From the NCBI GenBank assembly GCA_948470475.1, contig OX419338.1, forward strand, positions 31,058,382 to 31,122,381: DNA of 64,000 nucleotides. Reading direction: 5' to 3'. This document shows positions 11,986-23,515 of the stretch, in pieces. Under the pieces are notes generated by a model. The model did no database searches. It was not told the origin of the DNA and saw only the letters and a list, made by a program, of their open reading frames with translations. Origin of the DNA: Galaxea fascicularis (taxonomy: Eukaryota > Cnidaria > Anthozoa > Scleractinia > Euphylliidae). The translations under genes were made by a program, and so were the position numbers. Positions within the stretch are counted from its first letter, which is position 1. The number at the start of each line of letters is the position of its first letter.

Positions 11986-14275
11986 AGGAAACAAATTTCC
12001 GGTAGACCTCCCTCGAGAAAAAACAAAAAACATGGCAGACGGGATGCTACAATTGTTTGCCTGTCTTTCACTGTCGGTGCATTGTCCTTTACGGTCTTTC
12101 ATTTCCTCGGCCTCCTAATCGCTTGGCTGTTCGGTTTTTCATTGTTGTAGTTGTCGGTTCTCTAGCCGTTAGTTTGCTCGGTTGTTTCATCGATATTTTA
12201 GTCGTTTTGGGTTCACTGATTCAAGTGGTTTGTTGGTGATTTATCAGATCTTACCGGTTGTTGTATGATTAACGTTTATGAAGTTATCTAGAGTGTTAAA
12301 AGCTGTATTTAAACATTGCGAAAAAGAAACTCTTGATGTTTAAATAGCTTAAGGCCGCAGTACTATAAAGAAAGACTTCATCTTTCTCTTAAGTTCTTAT
12401 TACATAAAGAAAGCTACAGTACAACAGTGGACGCGCCGATACACAAGCTATGCAATACAATGACAACAGAGTGCCTGAGAGTTCACAAAACCGATAGATT
12501 ATTCTGGGTACCCATCACAGAGCAAAAACTTAAAATTAGTCAAGATAGAAAAACACACCGTTTCTGTTTTCAAACACATGTGTGCAAAGTCGATTGTACC
12601 ATATGAACGTAACACCACATTTAAAATATCTTTTCAAGATAAACTTCCACAAACCTTACAGTGTGCCAAAGTCTACACATAATTATACGAAACCATAACA
12701 AGAGCTCACCCATAAAGTTCGCACAGAAAGTCATAAAATAAACAGATATATCACAAAAAGATGTGTGGCCAATTGGTACAGGTGCATTTTTATGTACACA
12801 GAGTCACTTTGGGGTTGCTACAATAAATTTCCAATGCTAACTGATTTTCTTTAATATATATTTCCAAAAAAGATAACACTGCATCAATAATTATTGCAGT
12901 CAAAACAACTGGAGCATTCTACCATCAAATTAAAGAAAGTAATGACAATTTGTGAGGTGGTGGGAAAATTAATGTCTTTATTGAAAAGTCCAAGTTATAT
13001 AGATTAAACTTCATCAGTAATTATTTTACACCTGGCCCATGATATAACACAATATTCAAGTAGCAAATGTGTTCCTGTTTTGCTCGCTTGTACATAAGAC
13101 CAACAACCACTTGGCATATACCAAGAAAGTACAAGGCATATACTTCATACACACTACTGATGCTCCTCTATTTTTGTCAAAAATAGTCACATGATAAGTA
13201 ATAAAATGCAGGATGTTTGTGAAGACTTATTACAGGTTTAGAGAAAGATACTAATATCATGATATCAATGTTTGTATCACGAAAAACAATATTTTGTGGT
13301 GTACTATTGCTAATACATTGCAGCCCTCTCTTCCATTACAGGCAGTGGAAAAATTTACTAGTCCTTAAATATCTTATATTTATCTCTTTTGAAGAAAACT
13401 CCTGAGGACAGGATTCTCATAAAGTTTAGGGAAGCTCTTTTTTAAGCTTGGTTAATGAAGATGAGGCTTAGATCAAAATTACAAGTTTAGGTAGCATTTC
13501 TTTTTGTGACAAAGCTGGTTTCATTCCCAAACATTTACTTTATTTTTTTTAATATGGACCGCTTCCTCAGTTGAACACAGACAATTATTTTTCAAACACC
13601 AGATCATCGGCCATTTAGAATTGTTTCATGAAGTCATTGACATTCAACAGTAAAGCAGTGTATGTAATTCAGTTCAATTAAGTTAATCAGTTCTACCTGT
13701 AAGTTCTTATATCATTTACACTTTTTCTCCGCCCAATTTCAAGCGCTGCACCATTAAGATACTATTTTTCATTAACTTGGCACAAAGAGTTAAGATTGTC
13801 ATCGCTCTTGAAGGCTTGCCACATTTGCTGCAAGGCTTTGGAAGTTACATCATTTCCTCTGATGTGACATCTTCCCTTTTACAACCTAGCACGCGTGGTT
13901 GCTACCCTTTCAACGAATGCAAATACCACTCCCCGTCGCACACTTGAACACTCCATTTAATTCAGACAAGGAGTCAACACAAGAATTCCAACTCCACAAA
14001 GATTTGCCACATCTCAACCTTTATTAAAGCCTGAATACACTTCAAATCGAAGTTAACCTGATTCGGCGAAAGGTTTTCAAACTCACAGAACTCGCTACAA
14101 TCTTCTGTGGTCCATACGAGAGCTTTGCTTACATTTGACAAGCCTGATGTTAAATAACTTGTTTGTGCACGAAATCCGGCAATCCGCAGTTGTTCTTCCT
14201 CACAAAAGACTGAAAAAAACATTTTGAAAACAAGCTACATTCACTTCGCCGTTGCGGCCACCGTCTTTGGCATAT
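11986..14275. other. No gene recognised between receptors 1 and 2
   Basis: AT-rich spacer with no supported exon. Two frames at 12057-12239 and 13974-14222 are short and featureless. Confidence 0.5.
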
Positions 14276-14510
14276 TAGGGACCTTTAATAAGAGATTTGA
14301 GTACGAGATTGAGTACGAGTACGACTTTTCGAATCCTATTCGCGTGCTTTATATGATCACTACTGACATCAATATTGTTTCTATAATCTCTTGATCTACT
14401 GGTAAGTAACAAGGAAAAGTTAGGGTTCAGGGGAGGTGACTGGTTCCAATTTAGAAATTCGTACTCGTACTCGATCGCGTACTCGTACTCAAATCTAAAG
14501 GTTCAACAGA
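14276..14510. mobile_element. MITE with GAGTACGAG-rich inverted ends
   Basis: The left end (ACCTTTAATAAGAGATTTGAG followed by TACGAG repeats) and the right end (TACTCGTACTCAAATCTAAAGG) are inverted. The interior includes a phrase around GATCACTACTGACATCAAT and GGGAGGTGACTGGTT that recurs in the copy at 47598-47790. Target-site duplication was not clear. Confidence 0.65.
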
Positions 14511-14567
14511 GTCCGACTACCTCCCAAGCCTCGCGCACACGAAAACGAGTCTACCGGAAGACCGGAA

Positions 14568-14655
14568 GTTGCTAGCTTGTTTCTGAAAATAGATTTTTTG
14601 AAATTAAGATATCCCATACCCCATTACAAGCTTCCCTCTCTGTCCCATTATGGCT
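14568..14655 (-). repeat. Inverted copy of the receptor-1 tail repeat
   Basis: The reverse complement of this stretch matches 11890-11975 with few differences, including AGCCATAATGGGACAGAG. It indicates a dispersed repeat in the receptor cluster. Confidence 0.75.
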
Positions 14656-16264
14656 CTTGTCAAAAGTTACTACGGACTCTACCCGTCAACCTCGTGGAAA
14701 TCACTTAGAGGGAATTGGTGGCTAATTCATCAGTAAACTTCTGTTTTAACTTAGAACAAGTTCGTCCTATTAGTTGTGACTACCCTTCGATCCTTCGAGT
14801 CCAGGCCATCAGGTACCAGCCCCTTCCCCCTCCCCCAACCCCCCTCTCCGAGGGCTGGGAAGGTCCACCGCCTCCCGGGTTCACCTATTATGGACCGATG
14901 ACTTAAATCGTTATTTTACACTTTTCGATGCGTGAAATAGTGCTCTGGAAAATCCAAGTTTATGTAGCCTAAAAATTGTATTGCACTTTATCGAAGAAGA
15001 AACGTTGCGTTTTCGCTAGGAGAGCTTGAAAGGGCAGCAAGCCATGAAACAGGTGCATTGGCGATTCTGACCCGTGAATTTTTTCCGCTTTTTGTTCCGT
15101 CGAAATCGGTGCAATTTTAGAAAGTAATAAAACATTCGCTCTAAAATATTTGTGGTAGAATTCGGGAAATCAGACACTAACATGTTTGTAAATACATGCC
15201 CTTTTCAGTGAGATAAGTTATGTTCACAATCACCTTTTTGTTTTGTTTGAGCATCGGTTCAAGTAATATGCTTTGTAGACCCCTCAAAATCTCTCCAACA
15301 GACTTTCTCGCCGTTCGCGCAAAATAAAAGTCGAATCAGATAACAGAAATAGTTCACCTAAACAAGAGAAAGACAGAGGTTTGTATCAAAACAAGATCAC
15401 CTCCAACCCCACTTCCACTCAAAAAGCAGGTCAAGAGTCTGCGAAGGAGACTTGTACTCATACCCTGGATACCTGATGTTTTCTTCTCGCGCGTGGGGAA
15501 CTTGAATCACACGAGAGGCGCAGCGCGAGAAAAAAAACCTACTGGGTCGGAGGGCTTAAATTGTTTCCCATGGTAGTCTGTTGTCTCGAAGATGCGACCT
15601 CCTGGATTTATGGGAAGCCATACAGCGTATTTCGTATTTACACGAACAGGCACAACAATTCTGGATAAAGCATTTTAATTTTGCGCGGGGAAAACTTCAC
15701 CACTTTATTTATTTATTATTTTGATTCGTTTTAAAAGCTACATGTAAAGAACTTGCACGGTCGGTCAGACTTTCATCAGGATTGCTTGGCAGGTGAAGAG
15801 AGATCAAATATCGAGTTGAATCCAGAATTCTTCTTTGCGACTCAGTGTTTGGCGAAGGATATGACGTAAAATTTGGAAATCTGAAATGTGTGCATGGCGT
15901 GTGATCTTTCCTCTTTCAGTTGCTTTCTGATTCTTGCGGGAATAAAATCATCTCTTTCTTGATTCAAAATCAAATAATCATGTCAGCAAAAAAGCACAGG
16001 CATTAATTACTCAACAACCGCACTGAAATAAACCAACTTGACACAACATGCTTGAAGACTTGTCACAACCAAAAAACAGGTGCACATACATTTTCAACTA
16101 ATACAATATCAATGTAACCAAATCTCCATAGAAACAGTACACGAAGAAGTAAGAACTGATTGATCTGATCGCAAGTGACTCAATCGAACAAGTCGCTTCG
16201 TTGCTCGAAAAACAATTCTTATTCGGTTAGCTGTGCTCATTGACGAAGAAAAAAAAGTCGTACA
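14656..16264. other. No gene recognised upstream of receptor 2
   Basis: Contains a fragment (about 15375-15410: TTTGTATCAAAACAAG then TCACC) related to the MITE at 22266-22506. No coding exon was seen. Confidence 0.5.
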
Positions 16265-17236
16265 ATGTCCCTTCTTGGGAAGGACCCGTGTGTCAACACG
16301 ACCACTCCAACTTATCTTGCTTTCTCCTCAACGGCGGTCACTATTTTGTCATCTGTGGTCTCCTTTGTCGGTAACACACTAGTGGTACTCGCTGTCTGGC
16401 TGGATCCCAACAAAGATCTCCGATCGCCCTTCAGCTATTTTGTCGTCAATCTTGCAGTCGCCGATCTCGTTGTTGGCCTCGTCACTTGTCCGCTGAGTGC
16501 CATGTACCTCATTTCCGAAGGACTAAAACGCCCGAATCAGCAGTTCAGACTCGGGATGCACATGTCCTATTTCATTTCGTGCACAGCTTCGTTACTCAGC
16601 CTAACCGCTTTGACCATAGAGCGCTATCTTGCCATCACATACCCCATGGAATACAGAGCAAAGCTGAATCCGTTCAGGGCTCTTTTCGTTTCTGTGATTG
16701 TGTGGATCGCCTCGGTGCTTCTATCTCTAAATTACTTCCTTGTTGGGTACAACAAATTTCGTTTCATCTTCGCCAACAGCGCTATAGCTGTTACCTTTGC
16801 AGTGTTGATTTTCACCAGCATAAAAATCTTAAAGTATCTGCGCTTGCAAGTTGAACAGTGGGAGCACTCGGCGGCCAAGAGGCAAGCAGCGACACGGGAG
16901 AAGCATATAACGAAAGTGTTGATAGTTGTTTTGATTTTATTTTTAGCTTGTTACTTTCCGTCATGTGTTTGCATTTACATCGTTAATCTTTGCTCCACTT
17001 GCGACTGTAAGTTTATTCACTGGGTGAGGGACATCCAGTTTGTTTTGGTGATGGCTAATTCGGGAGTAAACCCTTTTGTGTACGCTTGGGGATTAGGAAA
17101 TTTTCGCAGAGCTTTTAGGAGCATTCTAACTCACCGCACAAGCCAGAATCAGGTACGATCGGTTTTATTCAACCGGTTTAGGCTTCACTTGTCATCACTG
17201 GAGCAGAGCATAGATACCACAACAGCTGTTGAATGA
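16265..17236 (+). CDS. Class A (rhodopsin-type) GPCR, paralog 2
   Basis: An intact single exon of 323 residues sharing the N-terminal MSLLGKDPC and the DPNKDLRSPF intracellular-loop motif with paralog 1. The TM3 motif is ERY (119-121) instead of DRY, a tolerated variant in class A. NPFVY lies at 269-273, and ECL3 keeps C-x2-C-x-C (243, 246, 248). It carries an N-glycosylation sequon (NTT) at residue 11. The C-terminal tail differs completely from paralog 1 and is Ser/Thr-containing. Endogenous ligand and G-protein coupling cannot be deduced. Confidence 0.93.
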   Translation: MSLLGKDPCVNTTTPTYLAFSSTAVTILSSVVSFVGNTLVVLAVWLDPNKDLRSPFSYFVVNLAVADLVVGLVTCPLSAMYLISEGLKRPNQQFRLGMHMSYFISCTASLLSLTALTIERYLAITYPMEYRAKLNPFRALFVSVIVWIASVLLSLNYFLVGYNKFRFIFANSAIAVTFAVLIFTSIKILKYLRLQVEQWEHSAAKRQAATREKHITKVLIVVLILFLACYFPSCVCIYIVNLCSTCDCKFIHWVRDIQFVLVMANSGVNPFVYAWGLGNFRRAFRSILTHRTSQNQVRSVLFNRFRLHLSSLEQSIDTTTAVE

Positions 17237-17940
17237 AGTTCACTTCTTTCGGAAACGGAAATGCAACTTTGCCTTATTCAGAATGGTGACCGATAGGACG
17301 TTTTTAGCTTAAGAATTGTCGGAAAGCCGTTCAGATCATTTTGACAGTTTGAGATTCCCATCTTACTCAAGATCTTGTTCTGGGTATTTGAAACCGATAC
17401 TAGAAATACATGCAACGGTTAATATGAAACTAAAACTCAAACTCTGATTCGTGAAGCCAAAAGCTAAAGAAGTGGCTTTTCATTTGTGTTTTTTGTTTTT
17501 TGTTAATTTATTTATTTTCTTGTTAGTAAAACTTCCGTAATCTTAATTTATGTGAGTATAATCGACAGGCACCATTTGCTGAAGACGTGTCGACAAACGT
17601 TTAAGAAACCTAAGAAAAAACATCATTTTAAAGTATATGAAAGGTCTCGTTTCCGCATGTCTGTGATTCATTCTGTAAAATGTGGGCGGCATTTGGTCAT
17701 TTCACGTTGTTGTTTTCTTTTTCTTTTTCAAAGAGGAAATATACCAGGTGCGTGAAAAGAGATTGTTTTCATCGTTTATGCTGGATACGCTGAATTTCAT
17801 GAAAATCAAAACAATGAACTTTTCTCAGTATTATTCGATATTTCAGTGGCTCAGGAGTGGCCGTATAAAACAGTCATTTTGAAAACGAAGAAAATAAGTA
17901 GTGCTGAAAATAGTGGGTTGTTACTGACAGCAAAACTCTG
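17237..17940. other. No gene recognised downstream of receptor 2
   Basis: AT-rich sequence that presumably includes the receptor 3' UTR. No clear polyadenylation signal could be tied to the gene. Confidence 0.45.
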
Positions 17941-17959
17941 CGAATAGAGAAGGTTAATT

Positions 17960-18345
17960 AATAACTGAAGTACGATCGTCCAGGTTGTCAAGAATCGTCC
18001 AGGCTCGTACAGGAGTGTAAATTTCAGAGGTAGACTGTTTGAGGTGACATTGACTGACGTTTCGACAACCTAAGCGGAAGTCATCATCAGAGTCAAGTGA
18101 CTTGTCTGAGTAACGTACGGCTCTGATCGTTAATGATTGCTCAACGAAGTTATGATGTTATTGGTGAACTGTTAGTTAATCCTAGTTGTCATTGGCTGTG
18201 AAGAATGAAAACAGTGATTGGTGCACTTTTATCCGTCTTTTGTTAGTCTACTGTCTGTACGTGTATAGCTAGTAAATCAGTCGGTCAGTCCTTCCGACGC
18301 GACTGTTAATAATTATATCCAGCGAGCATACCAGCTACGGAGAAA
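17960..18345 (-). mobile_element. Penelope-like element terminal fragment
   Basis: On the minus strand this stretch contains the CGAAACGTCAGTCAATGTC phrase and flanking sequence typical of Penelope-like terminal repeats. It carries a hammerhead-type core (separate entry). No reverse-transcriptase frame remains next to it, so it looks like a solitary terminus. The family call is from recall of these ends. Confidence 0.6.
18048..18100 (-). ncRNA. Hammerhead ribozyme core (minimal, short helix III)
   Basis: Minus strand shows CTGATGA, then a helix II of GAC..CC / GG..GTC with T-T mismatches, then GAAAC and the GTC cleavage triplet. A 6-bp helix I forms between TTGACT before the core and AGTCAA after it. 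The very short helix III built from ACGT matches the dimer-type hammerheads known in Penelope-like elements and retrozymes. All core residues are intact. Confidence 0.65.
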
Positions 18346-18479
18346 GTGTGAACAGGCCCCATTACAGGCCCCCAGGCCCTGTTACCTAAACACATTAGCT
18401 ATTTGCAATAAATGTTTATTATTTATGTATATGGTAAGTTTACATAACTTTGTAGAAAAATGCGCAATTTTTCTTCGTA

Positions 18480-18620
18480 TAGACCCTTTGCATAAATGAC
18501 GCCTAAATTTGAATAATAATATTTGTTCATCCTTAGCTTCGTATTTATGTTTCTAGAGAAAGGGTTTTTCACATGAATGTGAGGCTTAAGACGTACATTG
18601 CCATTTATGCAAAGGGTCTA
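18480..18620. mobile_element. Short inverted-repeat element
   Basis: TAGACCCTTTGCATAAATG at the left is matched by its near-perfect complement at the right end. The interior is AT-rich and non-coding. A poly-T/poly-G run follows at about 18627-18652. Confidence 0.65.
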
Positions 18621-19110
18621 TTGAATTTTTTTTTTTTGGGGGGGGGGGGGGTAGTCGCGACTTGTACTCTGAACAGGTCCGGATAGAACTCAGTACATGT
18701 AACCAATCACAACAGGCATGCAAAATAATGATGATTTATCACATATTTGGCAGTTTTCTTTTTGTCTGGGTAAGCCCAGGGGTGGAGTATGTGCCTCGTA
18801 TTTTGGCTCTCATTCTGGGGCGTTTTCGTTGACCAACTTTTTTGTCCCCAGCCTCCGGAAATTGCTAATAATTGTGAAAGATGCTAATGGCCGGGAAAGG
18901 GGAGAAGGGCATGGGACCCACTGGAATTGACTGGTGCTTGAGTTAGAGTTTTAAACTGAAGCTGTAAAAATGGTGGTCTATAAAAAAAAATTATTAATGA
19001 ACCTTTAAGTATTTCGTAGTTGATAACTCATGATAACTAATGGTCACTGAAGGAGGCTTTCCTCAATATTCCTACCTTGACTTTCCACTTACCTGCCTTC
19101 CTGAGTAAAT

Positions 19111-19335
19111 TGTTTTCTTTACACCGTTTCTCTATACATCCGGAGAGTAAAATATCGCGCTAAAAAGAGCGTAATCCTAAAAGAACAAGGAATTAGGGAA
19201 GACCAGCGGAAAAGCGGGGATCGGTGGGTGGGGTGGGGGATCCTCCTTCATCCACCGATCCCCGCTTTTCCGCTGGCTCTTTTTAGCGCGATATTGCACT
19301 CACCGGATGTTTAGAGAAACGGTGTAAAGAAAACA
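19111..19335. mobile_element. Foldback MITE, about 225 bp
   Basis: The ends TGTTTTCTTTACACCGTTTC and complement pair across the element, and inner blocks (ATATCGCGCTAAAAAGAG; CCAGCGGAAAAGCGGGGATC) also pair. Most of the element can therefore form one long hairpin with a G-rich loop. Confidence 0.75.
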
Positions 19336-19381
19336 AATGTGGCTCTCAATATGAAAACCTAGTCTTTCAAAGGTAAAATCG

Positions 19382-19510
19382 GAGATCGTCGAGATCTGAC
19401 TCGGTACATTTGGAAATCAAGATGGCCACCATTAACGGTAAAACGCGCTCTCACCGTTAATGGCGGCCATCTTGATTTTCAAATATACCGAGTCAGATCT
19501 CGACGATCTC
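19382..19510. repeat. Foldback repeat with about 59-bp arms
   Basis: GAGATCGTCGAGATCTGACT through the CATTAACGGT block is repeated in inverse orientation after a short AAACGCGCTCT loop. Arms differ by only a few bases. It lies 46 bp from the previous foldback element. Confidence 0.75.
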
Positions 19511-20234
19511 ACGGAAAAATAGGACTGAACAGTCTACCCCCTCTGCAACCAGAATAAGCAGCTTCTCACTCGAATGAAATTTGTAACCTCACAGCTTAGC
19601 AAAGAAGCTGAGCTATTTTTGTTTCCCTTTTCCCTTTGCCACATTCAGAGCCACAGTAGTTCGTAGTCGTATATATATTAAGTAACGCAACTACATAACG
19701 CAAATGAAGTCAACCTTTTTCCGGTTCAGTCACTGAACTCTTCTGCACCCTACGAACAGCTTCAGCTCTCTCGACAATAGTCACAACTTACATCTTGAGG
19801 CATGTTAATCAGACAAAACAATCTTCTGATTCCTGACAATGCGAAATACGAAATTTCATTGGGGGGTATAAGGTTATGTTCGCAGCAATTTCCGGGAATG
19901 ATGATGTCACTTTTACGTGGCATTTTCGTTTAATCTGCTCTCTGCTCTGTCACGCGAAGAAAACAGTATTGGTTAATGCATGCATGTCATTCCCATGATG
20001 ACCAGTGGCAGTGATAATGTCTTGTGATTACTCAAGACTGTTAACCCATCTTATCTAGGGAAGTTTCGCGGGACTAACTAAAGATGGTGATTACACAACA
20101 GTGAATTGCAGGTGATATTGTGCAATCTTTAACCTTGGAAACTTTGAACAGCTACAGGAGCGCGCGGTGGTGCTAAGCCATTTCCTAAGCAATTAATTTC
20201 TCGTGGAGAAGTAATTTATCCGCACGAGCCTGTT
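19511..20234. other. Upstream region of receptor 3
   Basis: No coding exon seen. The start codon of the receptor at 20235 lies in TTATGTCTC, with no obvious competing upstream ATG in frame. Confidence 0.45.
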
Positions 20235-21206
20235 ATGTCTCTCATTGGGGAATATCCGTGTACCAACGTGACTCCCCCAACTGATCTGTCATTTACCACC
20301 GCCTCGATATCGATGTTTATATCCATAGTCGCGACTACTGGGAACTCTCTTGTCTTGTTGGCCATCATTTTCGATCCAAACAAGAACCTGCGTTCGCCAT
20401 TCATCTTATTTGTGGCAAACCTGGCAGTTGCAGATCTCATTGTGGGACTAATCGTCGCACCGCTATCAGCAATATACCACGTATCAGAAGGGCTACAAAC
20501 CCATCTTCAAAAGGAGATCTCGAACTATCTTTTCATCTCGTATTTTATTGCATGCACAGCTTCAATGTTGAGCTTGATAATTTTGGCTGTGGATCGTTAC
20601 GTCGCCATTACCTTTCCTATAGTGTACGTGGCTTGGTTGGACGCAGTCAGATCTTTGGTGATCTCAGCTACAGCATGGATCATTTCCGTTACATTGTCTC
20701 TGATTTACTTTGTGGTCGGCTTGAATATCTACCGTTTTGTTTTCGCTAACTCCACGATTATCGTGACATTTGTAGTCCTTCTTTTCACTCACGCGAAAAT
20801 TGTCAAGGCCTTTCGAGCGCAAGTTCGACAGTGGGATGGCCTACACGACAGCTGCGCAGAAAACGAAGCCAAGAAAAAAGCTTTGAAATGGGAGCAGAAA
20901 ATGGCCAAAGCATTAGTTATCATTCTTGGGATATTTCTAGCGTGTTTTCTACCCTCGTGTGTTTGTATTTACATCATAAACTTATGTAGTACATGTAATT
21001 GCGTGTTTATCAATATCATACGCGATGTCCAGTTCATTCTCGTTATGGCCAATTCCGGTATCAATCCAATCGTTTATCCGTGCAGAATGAAGAATTTTCG
21101 AGACGCGCTTAAGGTAGTTCTGTCATGTGCGGTGTGTCAAGGTCAAGCTGAAGAAAGGAGGAATGTTTCAGAAAGTCATATGCCGACTTCAATAACAGAA
21201 GCTTAA
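20235..21206 (+). CDS. Class A (rhodopsin-type) GPCR, paralog 3
   Basis: An intact single exon of 323 residues beginning MSLIGEYPC, the most diverged of the three receptors. It has NLAVADL in TM2, DRY at 120-122, FLACFLP in TM6 and NPIVY at 277-281. The ECL3 C-x2-C-x-C (251, 254, 256) and Cys9 are conserved, which would allow a loop-to-N-terminus disulfide. An NVT glycosylation sequon is at residue 11. The tail has two further cysteines (about 305 and 308) that could be palmitoylated. The tandem arrangement points to local gene duplication. Confidence 0.93.
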   Translation: MSLIGEYPCTNVTPPTDLSFTTASISMFISIVATTGNSLVLLAIIFDPNKNLRSPFILFVANLAVADLIVGLIVAPLSAIYHVSEGLQTHLQKEISNYLFISYFIACTASMLSLIILAVDRYVAITFPIVYVAWLDAVRSLVISATAWIISVTLSLIYFVVGLNIYRFVFANSTIIVTFVVLLFTHAKIVKAFRAQVRQWDGLHDSCAENEAKKKALKWEQKMAKALVIILGIFLACFLPSCVCIYIINLCSTCNCVFINIIRDVQFILVMANSGINPIVYPCRMKNFRDALKVVLSCAVCQGQAEERRNVSESHMPTSITEA

Positions 21207-22265
21207 TGGGGCTTAAAACAACACAATGTGACCAGTTTTTCTTTAATTAAAAATTAATCAAAAGAAACCACCATCATGCAACTCGTTGCACCGACTGATG
21301 ACAAACACAATGATATTTGAGTCTCCTGTTACCATAGAAACAGAACAAGCTATTTTGAAAACATGAATAAGCGATAAACACGGATGATACTAAAAGCAGG
21401 ACCGAGGTACGGGGAACCGGGAACGGGAGGTTCAGCGGTAATCCGTATAAAAATTCAATTCGAAACAGAGAAAAATATACAGCCAAACGGCAAGCATTAT
21501 TTGAAATTCTAGTTACTAAGCTTAAAGACAGGCTTTTTGAGGCTGTAGATTGTCATTTCCTGTCTTTTTAAACGAGTTGCTTCTTTTGTCTTTATTTGAG
21601 TAATATCCAGGCGAAGTCTTGAAGTTCACTATTCAAAGTCAACGTTTGAGTGATCATTGAAAAATGAACAGCCTATTTTTCCAAAGCAACAAATTGATGA
21701 TCTGTAGAGATCAGGTTATAGACTAGTCCACACCTTTAATCATTAACAGTAAGGCAAGTACCTCTGAAAAACTGTACCAACAGATTATTTTGTCCATATA
21801 TTTAGTACAAATTTGCTTCTAAATATAGGATGTGCCTTTATTATTCTTATACGATATAACCTCTAGAGTCATTGCTTTATTTGATGGAACCTTTGTAGAC
21901 TCTACGAGCCTTGCAAAGATTTGAAATTTCGTGTCAGGCAAATATGCACTCATGAGCACTAATAATGAGTGTTGAGGAATTTTCTGAACAAGGCACATTC
22001 ACAAATAATTGAGAAATGACAAAGGAACATTGACATAGATTACTCAAGTAACATCCGGACCACAAGGTAGAAGTCGCTGGGTTTTTTCTCTCGCTATGGG
22101 CTGCCATTTCTGAATATCATTAAGGATTTTTTTTTTCAATCTCATTGTAGTAAATTGTCATCTTATGACAATACCTGGTTGCCTTTATCTACTAGTGTTT
22201 CCACCTTCATAATAATAATGATATAATAATAAGTTCTTAAATTGCACTCGCCTAAAGGGTCGTGC
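21207..22265. other. No gene recognised downstream of receptor 3
   Basis: Presumed 3' UTR and AT-rich spacer. No supported exon. Confidence 0.45.
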
Positions 22266-22506
22266 AATAGGCCATTTTACAGTTGTTCGCTCAGTGACCT
22301 GGCCTATGAATGGCAGCGAGGTTGCCGGTGACCTTGTTTTGATAGAGACCTCACTGCTTTTATCATGTAAATCATGTTGTTGTAATGCTAACTAGTCTGC
22401 ATTTACATAAGAAAAACAGAAAGGTTTGTATCAAAACAAGGTCACCCTCAGCCTCGCTTCCATTCACAGGCCAGGTAACTCAGCCACAACTGTAAAATGG
22501 TCTATT
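22266..22506. mobile_element. MITE, about 240 bp, with long inverted ends
   Basis: AATAGGCCATTTTACAG at the left is mirrored by CTGTAAAATGGTCTATT at the right. The inverted similarity continues inward for about 80 bp (CTGGCCTATGAATGG, GGTGACCTTGTTTTGATA). A fragment of the same family lies near 15375. Confidence 0.75.
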
Positions 22507-23221
22507 TTGAGAACTTTCAAAATCACTCGTACCTATTAATCCCGAATTGTACTCGAGGTCGTGCGATTTCCTATACAAATAAGCAAGGGATCCAACGATT
22601 TTACATCAACCACATTCAACTCAGGGAAGTAAACAATGTATCAATCAGAATGGAAATAAAGAACACAGTATAGCCCTGACGGAAAAAATTAAATTGAGGC
22701 AGTGGCTGATATTTACTGTTTATCAGAATCTTTAGATACGGAATTTTTCTTTGTTGTTGCGATCGGTAAACTCGTTGGCAGTGGCAATTAGGGCATTCTT
22801 TACATGGAACCCACGACATTTTTGCTTTGCTTTCATAAATCGTTAATTATTGACCAGAAATCTGTCAGTACACCGGCCTACCGGGGGAAAGACGGATTTC
22901 TTCCTGTGGGCAAAATGAACACATCAACTTGAGTTCCATGGGAAGAAAATTGAGGAACTATTTAAGAAGAATATTATAAATATAATTAGTGTATAATCTT
23001 AGAGCGACAACAACTCAGCTTTGCATAACAATTGCCCCTGGGATGTTCATGTGATATTCTAAAGTAAAATATTCTTTCATTTTTCTTTTAGAACTTTGAG
23101 AACATCGTAAGAAAATATGATCACAGTATCTGAGGTGTGTCTAACGTCAACCGAGTAATAATTAAATAGATCAAGAAATTGCAAAGCCAAGAACTCCAAC
23201 TGGGACGTATCACTTATTTCA
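22507..23221. other. No gene recognised
   Basis: AT-rich non-coding spacer. Confidence 0.4.
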
Positions 23222-23515
23222 ACTCAGGGCCCCGAAGGGTGGAGCCCGGAGCCCTATCATTTTACTGGCTGGAGCCCTGATCCTTTTTTGGCTGTGGAAC
23301 CCAGAGCCCTAAAACAGATGATGTGGAACCCTAGAGCCCTGAAATTTTCGTGTGGGAGCCCTGGAGCCCTGGAGCCCTGGAGCCCTAAACCCCTTTGGGA
23401 CCCTGTCAACTAGGACGGATCACTATTTGAAATGGGACGGATCGCTTTTTTCAACTGGGACAGATCACTCATTTCAACTGGGACGGATCACCTCTTTCAA
23501 CTGGGTTACGTTACG
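23222..23515. repeat. Two adjacent degenerate tandem repeats
   Basis: The first part repeats GGAGCCCTGGAGCCCT-like words. The second repeats a roughly 22-bp unit, GGGACGGATCACT...TTTCAACT, about five times. The short open frame across it is a product of the repeat. Confidence 0.7.
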
